Position numbers and translations under genes: made by a program
Shown: piece by piece, positions 16,670 to 24,375 of the stretch
Position numbering within the stretch: position 1 is the stretch's first letter
How the letters are laid out: each line of letters begins with the position of its first letter
The notes under the pieces: model-generated
Databases searched by the model: none
Told to the model about the DNA's origin: nothing
The model's input: the letters and a program-made list of their open reading frames with translations, nothing else
Source: an uncultured Schlesneria sp.
Lineage (GTDB): Bacteria > Planctomycetota > Planctomycetia > Planctomycetales > Planctomycetaceae
Length of the DNA stretch: 41,071 nt
Assembly (NCBI GenBank): GCA_903840265.1
Contig: CAIMFH010000123.1
Coordinates: 1 to 41,071 of the forward strand
Reading direction: 5' to 3'

Positions 16670-17671
16670 TCACGCCGCTCGTTCGACGGCACTCACGAGT
16701 TGGCGAGAGATACAGCTCAACGAATAGCGGGCCTCGGCCGTCTGTCGTCCTGAGCGGCCGATGACGGTTCGCAGCGCGGCGTCATCAACGAGACATTGCA
16801 GGACCGTGCGCCATTCTTCCGGAGTCTTGGGCAGAAAGCCGTTCTTACCGTGCTGGATAATATCGCAGTTCACACCCACAGGGCTGCAGACAGCAGGAGT
16901 GCCCAGCGACATGTACTGCAGGGCCTTGCAACCGCATTTTCCCTGAGTCAGGTTGTCGTCCGGTAGCGGCATCAACCCAATATCGAATTCAGCGGTCTCG
17001 GCAACTTCCGTTTCGGCCGACCACGGTACGAATCGATGCGGAAGGTTTCCAAGACTTGAAAAGTGAAGGTCATCCGTCGCATCAGCGATGATTTTTAACT
17101 CTACATTGCCGCGCAATTTTGCTAATGCCGGGAAGATCGAATTCAGATAGCGCGTCGTGCTGCGACTACCCGTCCACCCGATGACGGCTTTTTTATGTGG
17201 GTCGATAGGAGTGAACTGTCGAGCAGGAAACCGATCGGTATCGATCGCCGTCGGCACGATCAGAGTTCGTCCTCCGTACCGTTCGGCCTGTTTCGCGAGA
17301 TAGCCGTTGCCACAGACAACGAGATCCGCAGCGCGCATCATCGCGCCGAAACGTCGCAGGCGGCGCGAATCGGATTCACCATCTCCGTTGAACATGATCG
17401 CATCGTCGACGTCAAAGACCAGCTTCCGCGCGCATCTTCGTACCAAGTTCAATTCCATCGGTGCGATCAGCCGCTTCTGAACGAAGACGACATCGTACTT
17501 GGGCAACTCGCGATACATCAGCAGGCGCGAAAAGAGGTTCTTGGGAAAGAAGCGAACGTCACAGTGATGCCCCGCGTTCGCAAAGTGCGGCAGCATCTGG
17601 TCGACTCGATAGCGGTAGCTCGGTCGCCCGGCTCGTGTCGACAGAAACAGCAGGTTCAGTCCGCTCATCAT
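16670..17671 (-). CDS. Glycosyltransferase, GT4-like (GT-B fold)
   Basis: A 333-residue group 1 glycosyltransferase. It opens NLLFLSTRAGRPSYRYRVDQM, has the FDVDDAI motif (D87-D90 region) common in this branch, and a Rossmann start KKAVIGWTGSRSTTRYL. The sugar-nucleotide-binding region has CGCKALQYMSLGTPAVCSPVG near residues 245-265. The canonical Glu-x7-Glu is replaced by Lys-rich sequence, though KALQYMSLG occupies the matching place. ATG at 17669-17671 has GAGGGG upstream. It lies 23 bases downstream of the small methyltransferase gene and should be co-transcribed with it. The sugar and acceptor are unknown; a surface glycan is inferred from neighbours. Confidence 0.85.
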   Translation of the reverse strand: MMSGLNLLFLSTRAGRPSYRYRVDQMLPHFANAGHHCDVRFFPKNLFSRLLMYRELPKYDVVFVQKRLIAPMELNLVRRCARKLVFDVDDAIMFNGDGESDSRRLRRFGAMMRAADLVVCGNGYLAKQAERYGGRTLIVPTAIDTDRFPARQFTPIDPHKKAVIGWTGSRSTTRYLNSIFPALAKLRGNVELKIIADATDDLHFSSLGNLPHRFVPWSAETEVAETAEFDIGLMPLPDDNLTQGKCGCKALQYMSLGTPAVCSPVGVNCDIIQHGKNGFLPKTPEEWRTVLQCLVDDAALRTVIGRSGRQTAEARYSLSCISRQLVSAVERAA

Positions 17672-17694
17672 TTGGCCCCTCGCGGAATGAATGG

Positions 17695-18486
17695 CTAAGC
17701 CGCACGACGTGTTGCAAGTGTTGCCTTGGACTCGCCTTTGACCGACGGATCTTTCCGCAAGACGCAGATCATCTCGTGGCGATTCTTGCAGAATGATTCG
17801 ATTTCGAAGCCAATTTGCGTACGCAGCGCCAACAGTAATTCGAGGACTTCGTGTTGCGACCAGGCGTGATAGTGGATCGAGTAGTCCTGATCCATCAGTT
17901 CCTGGACGCGGTCTTGCAGCTGCTGCGATGTCGGCGGATGCTCTGTGCTTTGCACGTATTCCTCGAAGTGAGTCCGGCGAGATCCTTCGGGACCATGCTC
18001 GTGATCCTCAAACAGATGTTCGATTGGCGTGACTACTCGATCACGGTCGAAGGTGAATCGTTTGTCTGGCACTGAAAAGTAGACGATTCCACCTGGCTTC
18101 AGCACTCGGAAGAAGTGCTTCATGGTGCCGATCGGGTCCTGGCAATGTTCCAGGAAGTGGCGTGAGATGACGAAGTCTCGCGATTCGTCCTCGACTCCCG
18201 TCAGTCGTTCGCCATCCGCGACGATATCGACCGGGACGAGAGCAAACGATTTCAAGGTTGGATATTGCTGACGAAGATCGGCGACAGAGAACCGGTCAAC
18301 GTATTCAACGTGAGCCCCCGCGGGGGCTCGCAATGGATCGGCGAGCGCACCGATTTCTAACCCGCGACCTTGTAGGTAGGCCGCTGGCAGATGCTTCGCG
18401 ACTCCCTTGAGCTTCCGTTGTGGCAGCAGATTGTGAATCCAATTCCACATCTGGCGACGGATTCTACGAATCTGGCCGGTCTTCAT
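17695..18486 (-). CDS. SAM-dependent methyltransferase (class I), glycan cluster
   Basis: A 263-residue class I methyltransferase. The SAM-binding motif is GRGLEIGALADPLRAPAG (about 40-57), followed by VEYVDR, DFVISRHFLEHCQDPIGTMKHF and the KPGGIVYFSVPD strand. The RHFLEH segment matches the Methyltransf_11 pattern, in which a His-bearing helix follows motif II. A basic N-terminal stretch could contact a nucleic acid or phosphate-rich substrate, but the gene lies directly upstream of a GT4 glycosyltransferase, suggesting sugar methylation. The divergent TylF gene starts 231 bases away. Confidence 0.82.
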   Translation of the reverse strand: MKTGQIRRIRRQMWNWIHNLLPQRKLKGVAKHLPAAYLQGRGLEIGALADPLRAPAGAHVEYVDRFSVADLRQQYPTLKSFALVPVDIVADGERLTGVEDESRDFVISRHFLEHCQDPIGTMKHFFRVLKPGGIVYFSVPDKRFTFDRDRVVTPIEHLFEDHEHGPEGSRRTHFEEYVQSTEHPPTSQQLQDRVQELMDQDYSIHYHAWSQHEVLELLLALRTQIGFEIESFCKNRHEMICVLRKDPSVKGESKATLATRRAA

Positions 18487-18717
18487 GGCGGGGAAGCTCC
18501 TTCATTTTCTGCCTCGCGCCGTTCGGTGCATCCTGCAACACGCGCGCCTGACGAATTACAGAACAATCGTTCTAAAGCGTCAATCCGAGTTCTGACGAAG
18601 ACCTTATCTGTTCGGTAGATCCGTCGGCGATTCCTATTGCTCCATTTCCGCGATCGCCGCTACCATCCCGCACGAAATTTAAATTAATCGATCTGGATAT
18701 CATCGGGGCCGCCGCTC

Positions 18718-19602
18718 ATGGGGAATTTGGATAGCCTGGCACTTTCGGACGGACAGGCCCAGGATACCTACCTGGAGTTGCTGAAGAAGTGTTTAACCGC
18801 ATCGTTGTACGACGAGAGCGCCTGGATGGTCGCCGACGGATTCGGCCGCGATGGCATCTGGAATATGGTCAAGCGTACGTTCTATCGCTGGATGGCCAAA
18901 CGTGGTTACAAGATTATCAAGGTGAAGCGGTTTAATGCTGAAAAGCGTTCGAATGGGCTCGACTGGCCGATGTTCGGATACAGCATGGCTGGCAATCGGC
19001 GGCTGGATAACCTCGAAGCCTGCCTGAGAACAATTTTGAAAGAGAAGGTTCCCGGGGACATTATCGAAACCGGTGTCTGGCGCGGCGGTGCCTGCATGTT
19101 CATGAAGGCTGTGCTGAATCGTTTCGGTGATACCACGAAGAATATCTGGCTCGCCGACTCATTTGCCGGTCTGCCCAAACCAAAAGCGCAAGCGGATTTG
19201 GCGAAGCCTGAATTCGATCTGGCGGGTTGCGAGTTTCTGCAGATTTCGATGGAACAAGTGAAAGCGAACTTCGAACGATTCAACCTGCTCGATGAACGTG
19301 TTCACTTCCTCAAGGGCTGGTTCTGCGACACCCTGCCGACAGCTCCGATTAAACAGTTGTCACTACTGCGGCTAGATGGCGACCTTTACGATTCGACCAT
19401 CGATGCGTTGAACGCGCTGTATCACAAGGTCGCACCGGGCGGATTCGTGATTGTCGACGACTATGGTACATGGAGTGGTTGTCGCATCGCTGTGGAAGAA
19501 TTCCGTCGTCAGCACAGCATTGAAGCTGAGATCACCACGATCGATCAATCTGGGGTATTCTGGCGAGTGCCGCTGCAAGCACAACAAAAAGCGGTGGCGT
19601 GA
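18718..19602 (+). CDS. TylF/MycF-type O-methyltransferase
   Basis: A 294-residue protein of the macrocin O-methyltransferase (TylF) family, which methylates sugar hydroxyls using SAM and magnesium. Motifs visible: GDIIETGVWRGGACMFM (about 113-129), WLADSFAGLPKPK, LLRLDGDLYDSTIDAL (about 214-229; the LDGD/Asp provides metal ligands) and GGFVIVDDYGTWSGCRIAVEEF (second metal-binding Asp pair). In bacteria without macrolide genes such enzymes commonly methylate surface or O-antigen sugars, which fits the glycosyltransferases on either side. The start at ATG 18718 gives a normal length. A strong terminator overlaps the stop codon. Confidence 0.9.
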   Translation: MGNLDSLALSDGQAQDTYLELLKKCLTASLYDESAWMVADGFGRDGIWNMVKRTFYRWMAKRGYKIIKVKRFNAEKRSNGLDWPMFGYSMAGNRRLDNLEACLRTILKEKVPGDIIETGVWRGGACMFMKAVLNRFGDTTKNIWLADSFAGLPKPKAQADLAKPEFDLAGCEFLQISMEQVKANFERFNLLDERVHFLKGWFCDTLPTAPIKQLSLLRLDGDLYDSTIDALNALYHKVAPGGFVIVDDYGTWSGCRIAVEEFRRQHSIEAEITTIDQSGVFWRVPLQAQQKAVA

Positions 19603-19634
19603 CAGGCTCACCGCCTGCGGTGTGGCCTGTTTTT
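19602..19634 (+). terminator. Rho-independent terminator of the TylF-type gene
   Basis: ACAGGC (19602-19607) pairs with GCCTGT (19625-19630), and the inner CACCGC (19609-19614) pairs with GCGGTG (19617-19622). A run of five T residues (19630-19634) follows. The first base of the stem is the last base of the stop codon, so termination is immediate. Confidence 0.8.
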
Positions 19635-19744
19635 CGTGGGATGGGTTTCCAACCCGTCACTCTTCGCTGCGTACGATGAGGCGAGAAGCCACAACTCGAG
19701 TCGAAGACTGAAGTCAAGGCGACGGGCTGGAAGCCCATCCCACG
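19635..19744. repeat. Inverted-repeat element, family B
   Basis: CGTGGGATGGGTTTCCAACC...CGTC at 19635-19658 is matched by its near-perfect reverse complement at 19721-19744 (22 of 24 bases). Each arm can also fold on itself (GACGGG/CCCGTC type). A related copy is at 23507-23534. The 62-base interior is not coding. It lies between convergent genes and directly abuts the TylF terminator. Confidence 0.85.
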
Positions 19745-19755
19745 ATGACAAACCG

Positions 19756-20742
19756 TTAGGCGGCCCGTTTCAGCGGTGTCGACGCGACATTCGAACGAGC
19801 AACACCTTTTCGAGCCCAGCGGTCTTGCCATAGTTTGCTGAAAGCAAACAGCAGCGGGCCGATCTGTTGCCACTTCAAACCGAGCGTGGCCTTTGTCACG
19901 CGGATCACTGGCTCGCCCACCAGCGTTGCGGCCTGGACAGTGAAGGCCGCGATGACGGGAAAGTGCTTCTTGGCGTACAACAATCGGCTGCGGAGCGAGT
20001 AAAACAAGCTGAGAGCGCGAACCTGGCTTGAGCAGCCTGCGCCGACGTGAATCGCCTGCGCCGTCGCCAGATAGACGGTCCGCAGTCCCAATTGCCGCGT
20101 TCGTTCGCAGAAGTCGACTTCTTCGAAGTACACGAAGAATCGCTCGTCGAAGCCTTGCAGCTGGTCATAGACGCTGCGGCGAACCAGAAAGAAGGCACCG
20201 ATGACTTGCTCGACATCCCGTGTGTCGGCGTGATTCCACTCTTTCATGAAGTTCGGTGGAAACAATCGTCGTGATACGGAATGCAGTCGCAATGCCATCG
20301 CGGTCAAGTTGAAGCAGGTCGGCAAGCGCGAGCACGATCGGGCCACGCGTCCAGATTCATCCAGCAACTGGACTCCGCAGATCGCCACGTCGGCATTCTG
20401 CGGTTCATCGAGATACTGCAACGGGACACTCAGGGAGTTCGGCAGTAACTCAGAATCAGGATTCAGAAAGAGAACGTATTCGGCACTGCAGACAGCCGCC
20501 CCCTGGTTGCAAGCGGCCGCAAATCCCAGGTTGTCGGCGTTGCGAATGACTTTGACCGGCGCTGTCAGCGAAGGGAGATCGTCACAGGAGTCGTCGCGAG
20601 AGTTGTTGTCGACGACGACAACCTGGGCGACTCGATCAAAACGGTCACAGACCGCCATTGAAGCGAGACATTGCCGCAGCATGTCACCGCTGTTCCAGTT
20701 AACGATGACAATTCCGAGGCGACCCTTTGTGGCGGCGTCCAT
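19756..20742 (-). CDS. Glycosyltransferase family 2
   Basis: A 328-residue GT2 (GT-A fold) enzyme. Visible motifs: VIVNWNSGDMLRQCLAS at the start, VVVVDNNSRDDS (nucleotide-binding Asp), DNLGFAAACNQGA, the DxD-like LFLNPDSELL (about 92-101) and later FDERFFVYFEEVDFCERTRQLG, the ED/catalytic-base region typical of rhamnosyltransferase-like members. The start codon overlaps the stop of the upstream zinc-ribbon methyltransferase by one base (TGATG), so translation is probably coupled. A rhamnosyl or similar deoxysugar transfer to a surface polysaccharide is a reasonable inference. Confidence 0.9.
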   Translation of the reverse strand: MDAATKGRLGIVIVNWNSGDMLRQCLASMAVCDRFDRVAQVVVVDNNSRDDSCDDLPSLTAPVKVIRNADNLGFAAACNQGAAVCSAEYVLFLNPDSELLPNSLSVPLQYLDEPQNADVAICGVQLLDESGRVARSCSRLPTCFNLTAMALRLHSVSRRLFPPNFMKEWNHADTRDVEQVIGAFFLVRRSVYDQLQGFDERFFVYFEEVDFCERTRQLGLRTVYLATAQAIHVGAGCSSQVRALSLFYSLRSRLLYAKKHFPVIAAFTVQAATLVGEPVIRVTKATLGLKWQQIGPLLFAFSKLWQDRWARKGVARSNVASTPLKRAA

Positions 20743-21797
20743 CAGATTCGCTCCGCCACCAGTCGGATCGCGTCACCTTGATTGGCCGCTTCGGTCCGAT
20801 CGGCTTGTTGAGTCCAGAACGATTTTCCTCGTGACAACCAATCCGCGTATTTCGTATGACCTGCGGCAACGGCACGTTCGACGCTTAGTTTCATCCAGGA
20901 ACGCGAGCCCATTTGCTGAACTTCCACATTCCGGAAGCAACCGTGCGGAAGGATGGCCGGCAGCGTCTGCGGATCGAAATGCTGCAAATGCCGCGGCAAT
21001 TCTAGTCCGAACCAGTTCGATCCGAATTCAGCAAATGACCAACTGGCGATATTGGGAACCTCAATCACCAGCAGTCCATTCGGTCGCAACAGGTCGGCAG
21101 CACATTTCAGCAGGCCGCGTGGATCGGGAACATGCTCCAGCAGATGCCACATTGTGACTGCATCGAAACTTAGCGGCTTCAGATCAACGTGCGGCAATGT
21201 CCCTGAATAGACCTTGATGCCTGTCCGTTGCTGGACGCGTTGTGCAACGTCGGCAGCGAGATCGATTCCGGTGACGTTCCAACCAAAGTGTCGCATTCGT
21301 TCGAGGAACTTGCCGCCACCGCAGCCAACATCGAGCAGCTTCCCTGATTCTCGATAGGGAAACCATTCGTGGCGCTTGCGACGACTGCGAAACTTCGTCA
21401 GTGCCAATCGACCGAGCAATCGCGTCATTAAGTTCACTGGCTGTTGCGGATAGCCGTAGTAAGTTCGCAAAGCAGCATCTTCCAGCAACTGGGACCACCA
21501 ACCGAGGCTTCCGGAGTTGGATGGATCATACGGGGTGTAATTACTGGGGTAACAATATCCGAGCGATTCGGCGACGGGACGCGGGTTCGTGAGGGCGAGT
21601 TGGCAGTGGGCGCACCGGACCAGCGAGAACTCACCTCCCAAACGAGTGAGGTGATCGCCCCCCTTCAAAATTGGCTCAAATGAGGTTCCCTGGCAACCGG
21701 GGCAGGGAACGGTCTCCATTTGAATCTCGGGCCCGTCGAGACTTTCTGTCCCGGTCTCGGCCGCTCCCCAGCGTGACATTGTGGCAGTCGCAGTCAT
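20742..21797 (-). CDS. Zinc-ribbon SAM methyltransferase
   Basis: A 351-residue protein. The frame extends upstream to 21950, but ATG at 21797 has AAAGGA six bases before it and gives a normal N terminus. A zinc ribbon (C32, C35, C62, C65) precedes a class I methyltransferase domain: SGKLLDVGCGGGKFLERM (154-162 core), VTGIDLAADVAQR, FDAVTMWHLLEHVPDP and PNGLLVIEVPN. It ends with HLQHFDPQTL and a C-terminal helix region. Such zinc-ribbon methyltransferases are frequent in O-antigen and exopolysaccharide loci. It forms a coupled pair with the GT2 gene. Confidence 0.87.
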   Translation of the reverse strand: MTATATMSRWGAAETGTESLDGPEIQMETVPCPGCQGTSFEPILKGGDHLTRLGGEFSLVRCAHCQLALTNPRPVAESLGYCYPSNYTPYDPSNSGSLGWWSQLLEDAALRTYYGYPQQPVNLMTRLLGRLALTKFRSRRKRHEWFPYRESGKLLDVGCGGGKFLERMRHFGWNVTGIDLAADVAQRVQQRTGIKVYSGTLPHVDLKPLSFDAVTMWHLLEHVPDPRGLLKCAADLLRPNGLLVIEVPNIASWSFAEFGSNWFGLELPRHLQHFDPQTLPAILPHGCFRNVEVQQMGSRSWMKLSVERAVAAGHTKYADWLSRGKSFWTQQADRTEAANQGDAIRLVAERI

Positions 21798-21877
21798 TCC
21801 CAATCCTTTGTTCCGCGGGCTGCAAATCAATCGAGACCAGCATCCAATTTCCGGAAACATATCAACGAGCGTGCTAA

Positions 21878-22093
21878 GTGCGAAGAGCGCTATTTGATCA
21901 GCCGCTTCAAAATCGGAGAATCGGAGTCGGGTCTCGGCCGATCTTGCCACATCTGGAGGTCACCGATATAGTCCCCGCGAGTTCCATGGGGGAGGCTGAG
22001 CAGACGCATTCATCGTCGCTCGGTGCTCGTTCCTGGCACTACCAGTTCAAGGTCGAACTGGAGATCTCGAATGGATTCGAACGGAGCGAATGA
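21878..22093 (+). pseudogene. Possible 3' remnant of a gene upstream of the nucleotidyltransferase-like start
   Basis: A 71-codon frame (GTG 21878) opens right after an in-frame TAA. Its end (HLEVTDIVPASSMGE...WHYQFKVELEISNGFERSE) reads like the C-terminal part of a real protein: its stop TGA overlaps the next ATG as ATGA, the arrangement typical of operons. I cannot name the family with confidence; the tail is loosely reminiscent of C-terminal domains of polysaccharide ABC exporters. The 5' portion is missing. Confidence 0.3.
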
Positions 22094-22236
22094 TGCCTGT
22101 CGTCATTCTTGCAGGCGGAAGTGCGGCATCGTGGTGCTTTTCCACAGGCCAAGTCGGCACTTCAGTTCCTATGCCTGACCTGCAGCCACCTTCACGGGCA
22201 TCTGCCATTCTGGATGTCTCTCACGTCGAAAGCTGA
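22090..22236 (+). pseudogene. Possible truncated sugar-1-phosphate nucleotidyltransferase start
   Basis: The 48-codon frame starts MMPVVILAGGSAASW. MxVVILAGG is the N-terminal signature of sugar-1-phosphate nucleotidyltransferases such as glucose-1-phosphate cytidylyltransferase, but the essential GxGTR that should follow is missing and the frame soon stops. Genes of that kind normally sit beside sugar C-methyltransferases like the one at 22305. The combination of a family-like start, ATGA overlap with the preceding frame and rapid loss of similarity suggests a deletion remnant. Confidence 0.4.
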
Positions 22237-22304
22237 TCGGCTTACCGTTGCGCGCTCACTCGCAATCCTTGGCCACGTTGGAAGATTATCGGAGAACGAA
22301 CGCG

Positions 22305-23492
22305 ATGATTATCGAAATCAATACGACCGACGATGCCAATCAGATTGCTGCCCCTTGTCGAATCTGCAGCCGAGTCGGCTTGAATTCCATATTGCCACTG
22401 GGGGGATCCGCCGAAGCGCAATCTGCCGCAGTCGCAACAAGCGATGCCAGGTGGTCGCTGGATCTGGCGTGGTGCCCGAGTTGTTCATTGGCTCAAATCA
22501 CCGAATCAATTCCGACAGATATTCTGACTCGTGAATCCGCACTGCCTGCCTCGGCAATGGCCGGCGTGGTCTTACAAGCCAAGTCCGTCGTCGAGCAAGT
22601 CTGCGAGAAACTGGAACTGGGGCCGGAGAGTCTGGCGATCGAAATCGCCAGCAACGACGGCTACCTCTTGCAGTGGTATCAGCAGGCCAAGATCCCCGTC
22701 CTGGGAATTGAAGCCGCGCAGGATGTTGCCTGGATTGCCGAATCCAAGCACGGCATCGGTTCGTTTCCAGATCGCTTTGGCCTCGAATTCGCGTTGCAGT
22801 TGAAGCGAGAAGGCCACTGTGCCGACGTGATTCATGCGAATCATGTGCTGGGTCACGTGGCTGACTTGAACGACGTTGTCGCGGGATTCGCCGCGTTGCT
22901 GAAGCCAGAGGGAATGGCAGTCGTTGAGGTTCCTTATTTGAAGGACCTGCTGGATGAAGCGAACTTCGACACGATCAACCACGATCACCTGTGCTTCTTT
23001 TCACTGTCATCATTGAGGCAGCTTTTTGGCCAGCACGGAATGGAAATCGTGGATGTCGAAAGATCGACGTTGTCCACTGGCACAATGCGAGTATTTGCGG
23101 CGAAAACGGGTGCCTGGCCAGTTCAGTCGTCGGTTCGAGATCTGATGGATCAGGAAGCCACTTGGGTACGCGACTCCGCGCAATACCTGGCATTCAGTAA
23201 TCGGATTCAATCGCTTCGACAAGAACTCGGTCAGTTGTTGCAGACGCTCAAGTCCGAAGGAAAACGGATCGCCGTTTACGGAGGATCAGCCAAAGGAAAC
23301 ACTCTGCTCGAATCTTTCGGGATCGGGTCACACCTGAAGATCTACGATCCGGTGCAATTGGTCGAAGACCAACCCGACTATTGTCTGTTGCTGGCGACGG
23401 ACGGCGCGGCCGAAATCCTCAGTGAGCAACACCGATATCGGGAGATGGGCGGGCGATTTATCATCCCGACACCAACGGTCCGCATTGCCTGA
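22305..23492 (+). CDS. SAM-dependent sugar C-methyltransferase
   Basis: A 395-residue protein of the C-methyltransferase family (Methyltransf_13 zinc-binding N terminus, Methyltransf_11/12-type core, Methyltransf_14 C terminus), relatives of which add a methyl to C-3 of NDP-4-keto-deoxysugars. The frame opens at 22248, but ATG 22305 with GGAG at 22291-22294 fits best. Zinc ligands: C18, C21, C57, C60. SAM motif: AIEIASNDGYLLQWY. The NHDHLCFFS segment corresponds to the family's conserved active-site HEHxxYF region. The C-terminal domain contains RIAVYGGSAKGNTLL. Nucleotide-sugar dehydratase genes that would make its substrate are not in the window. Confidence 0.88.
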   Translation: MIIEINTTDDANQIAAPCRICSRVGLNSILPLGGSAEAQSAAVATSDARWSLDLAWCPSCSLAQITESIPTDILTRESALPASAMAGVVLQAKSVVEQVCEKLELGPESLAIEIASNDGYLLQWYQQAKIPVLGIEAAQDVAWIAESKHGIGSFPDRFGLEFALQLKREGHCADVIHANHVLGHVADLNDVVAGFAALLKPEGMAVVEVPYLKDLLDEANFDTINHDHLCFFSLSSLRQLFGQHGMEIVDVERSTLSTGTMRVFAAKTGAWPVQSSVRDLMDQEATWVRDSAQYLAFSNRIQSLRQELGQLLQTLKSEGKRIAVYGGSAKGNTLLESFGIGSHLKIYDPVQLVEDQPDYCLLLATDGAAEILSEQHRYREMGGRFIIPTPTVRIA

Positions 23493-23504
23493 TCGATCAC
23501 CCGT

Positions 23505-23554
23505 CATCGTAGGACGGTTTTTCAAACCGTCTCTCTTTGCCTCGCGATGATTTA
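23505..23554. repeat. Hairpin repeat, family B, behind the C-methyltransferase gene
   Basis: GACGGTTT (23513-23520) pairs with AAACCGTC (23524-23531), followed by TCTCTTTG. The stretch 23507-23534 matches the left arm and flank of the element at 19635-19662 at about 22 of 28 positions, with differences that preserve base pairing. The similarity continues in CTCTTTGCCTCG compared with CTCTTCGCTGCG. It may double as a terminator for the C-methyltransferase gene. Confidence 0.7.
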
Positions 23555-23583
23555 AGTGAGTCCAGTTCGTGGATCCCCGCTTC

Positions 23584-23611
23584 CGTCATTCCCGCCTATT
23601 CGGGAATGACG
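23584..23611. repeat. Palindromic extragenic repeat
   Basis: CGTCATTCCCG (23584-23594) and CGGGAATGACG (23601-23611) form a perfect 11-bp stem with a six-base loop. The sequence resembles the GTCATTCCCGC...GCGGGAATGAC repeats common in many bacterial genomes. It lies about 120 bases upstream of hslV. Confidence 0.75.
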
Positions 23612-23730
23612 AATAGAAAGGGCGTCACCGAATTTCTCAGACGAAGCTTGCTGCGCTGCGTAGAATTCGACGCTGGAAGTTGGTAATTCAAACCAGCCGT
23701 CGAACGAAATCCTCGCAGAGCAAGCACCGC

Positions 23731-24306
23731 ATGACTTCAAATCGAACGAGAAGCCCCTATCGAGTCGAAACGCATTCCACCACGATTCTGGCCGTCAGAC
23801 ACCAGGGCCGCGTTGCTTTAGGTGGCGATGGCCAAGTGACGTACGGATCGAACATCTTGAAGGCGGACACTCGCAAGGTTCGCTGGATTTTAGATAAGAA
23901 GATGGTCGTTGGTTTTGCCGGATCAACCGCCGATGCGTTTGCTCTACTGGAACGATTCGAGACGAAAGCCAAGAACTTTCCTGGTAACTTGCCGCGCGCC
24001 GCGACAGAGCTGGCGCGGGACTGGCGCACCGATCGCATCTTGCGAAAGCTGGAAGCAATGATGATCGTCGTCGATCCCGAACATAGCCTGCTGATCACCG
24101 GACAAGGCGATGTGGTTCAGCCTGCGGACGGTATTCTGGGAATTGGCTCGGGCGGGAATTTCGCGATCGCAGCAGCCCGAGCACTTATCAAGCACTCGTC
24201 GTTGAGCGCTGGCGATATCGTGCGAGAGTCATTGCGGATCGCCTCCGAAATCGATGTGTATACCAATGACAACATCGTCGTCGAAGAATTTCCGTCCGCA
24301 AGCTGA
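23731..24306 (+). CDS. hslV: ATP-dependent protease proteolytic subunit HslV
   Basis: A 191-residue threonine peptidase (T1 family) that forms a double hexamer and, with HslU, degrades misfolded cytoplasmic proteins. ATG at 23731 is used; the upstream extension to a TTG at 23680 is unlikely. The catalytic Thr is residue 17 in HSTTILAV, so a 16-residue propeptide must be removed, longer than the one-residue version in E. coli. GGDGQVTYG, the RKVRWILDKKMVVGFAGSTADAF block, TGQGDVVQP and GIGSGGNFAIAAARAL are all conserved. hslU follows after 69 bases, the usual order. Confidence 0.96.
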   Translation: MTSNRTRSPYRVETHSTTILAVRHQGRVALGGDGQVTYGSNILKADTRKVRWILDKKMVVGFAGSTADAFALLERFETKAKNFPGNLPRAATELARDWRTDRILRKLEAMMIVVDPEHSLLITGQGDVVQPADGILGIGSGGNFAIAAARALIKHSSLSAGDIVRESLRIASEIDVYTNDNIVVEEFPSAS

Positions 24307-24375
24307 CGCGTAATCGCTGAACCAAAAAACGATGCGGGTGGGTAGCCCCGCTTCTGGAATAGACAGGATCACACC

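Larger units (their letters stand above)
21798..22304. other. Intergenic region carrying apparent gene remnants
   Basis: About 500 bases lie between the divergent zinc-ribbon and C-methyltransferase genes. They hold the small overlapping open frames listed at 21878-22093 and 22090-22236 and no intact gene. After 22236 no recognisable coding sequence remains before the ribosome binding site of the C-methyltransferase at 22291-22294. Confidence 0.5.

Noticed and set aside
20246-21157. 303-residue plus-strand open frame
   Set aside because: It lies opposite the well-supported GT2 and methyltransferase genes and has shadow-like Ser/Arg-rich composition.
16670-23492. Macrolide biosynthesis cluster suggested by the TylF homologue
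   Set aside because: No polyketide synthase or macrolide tailoring genes are present; the neighbours are glycan enzymes.
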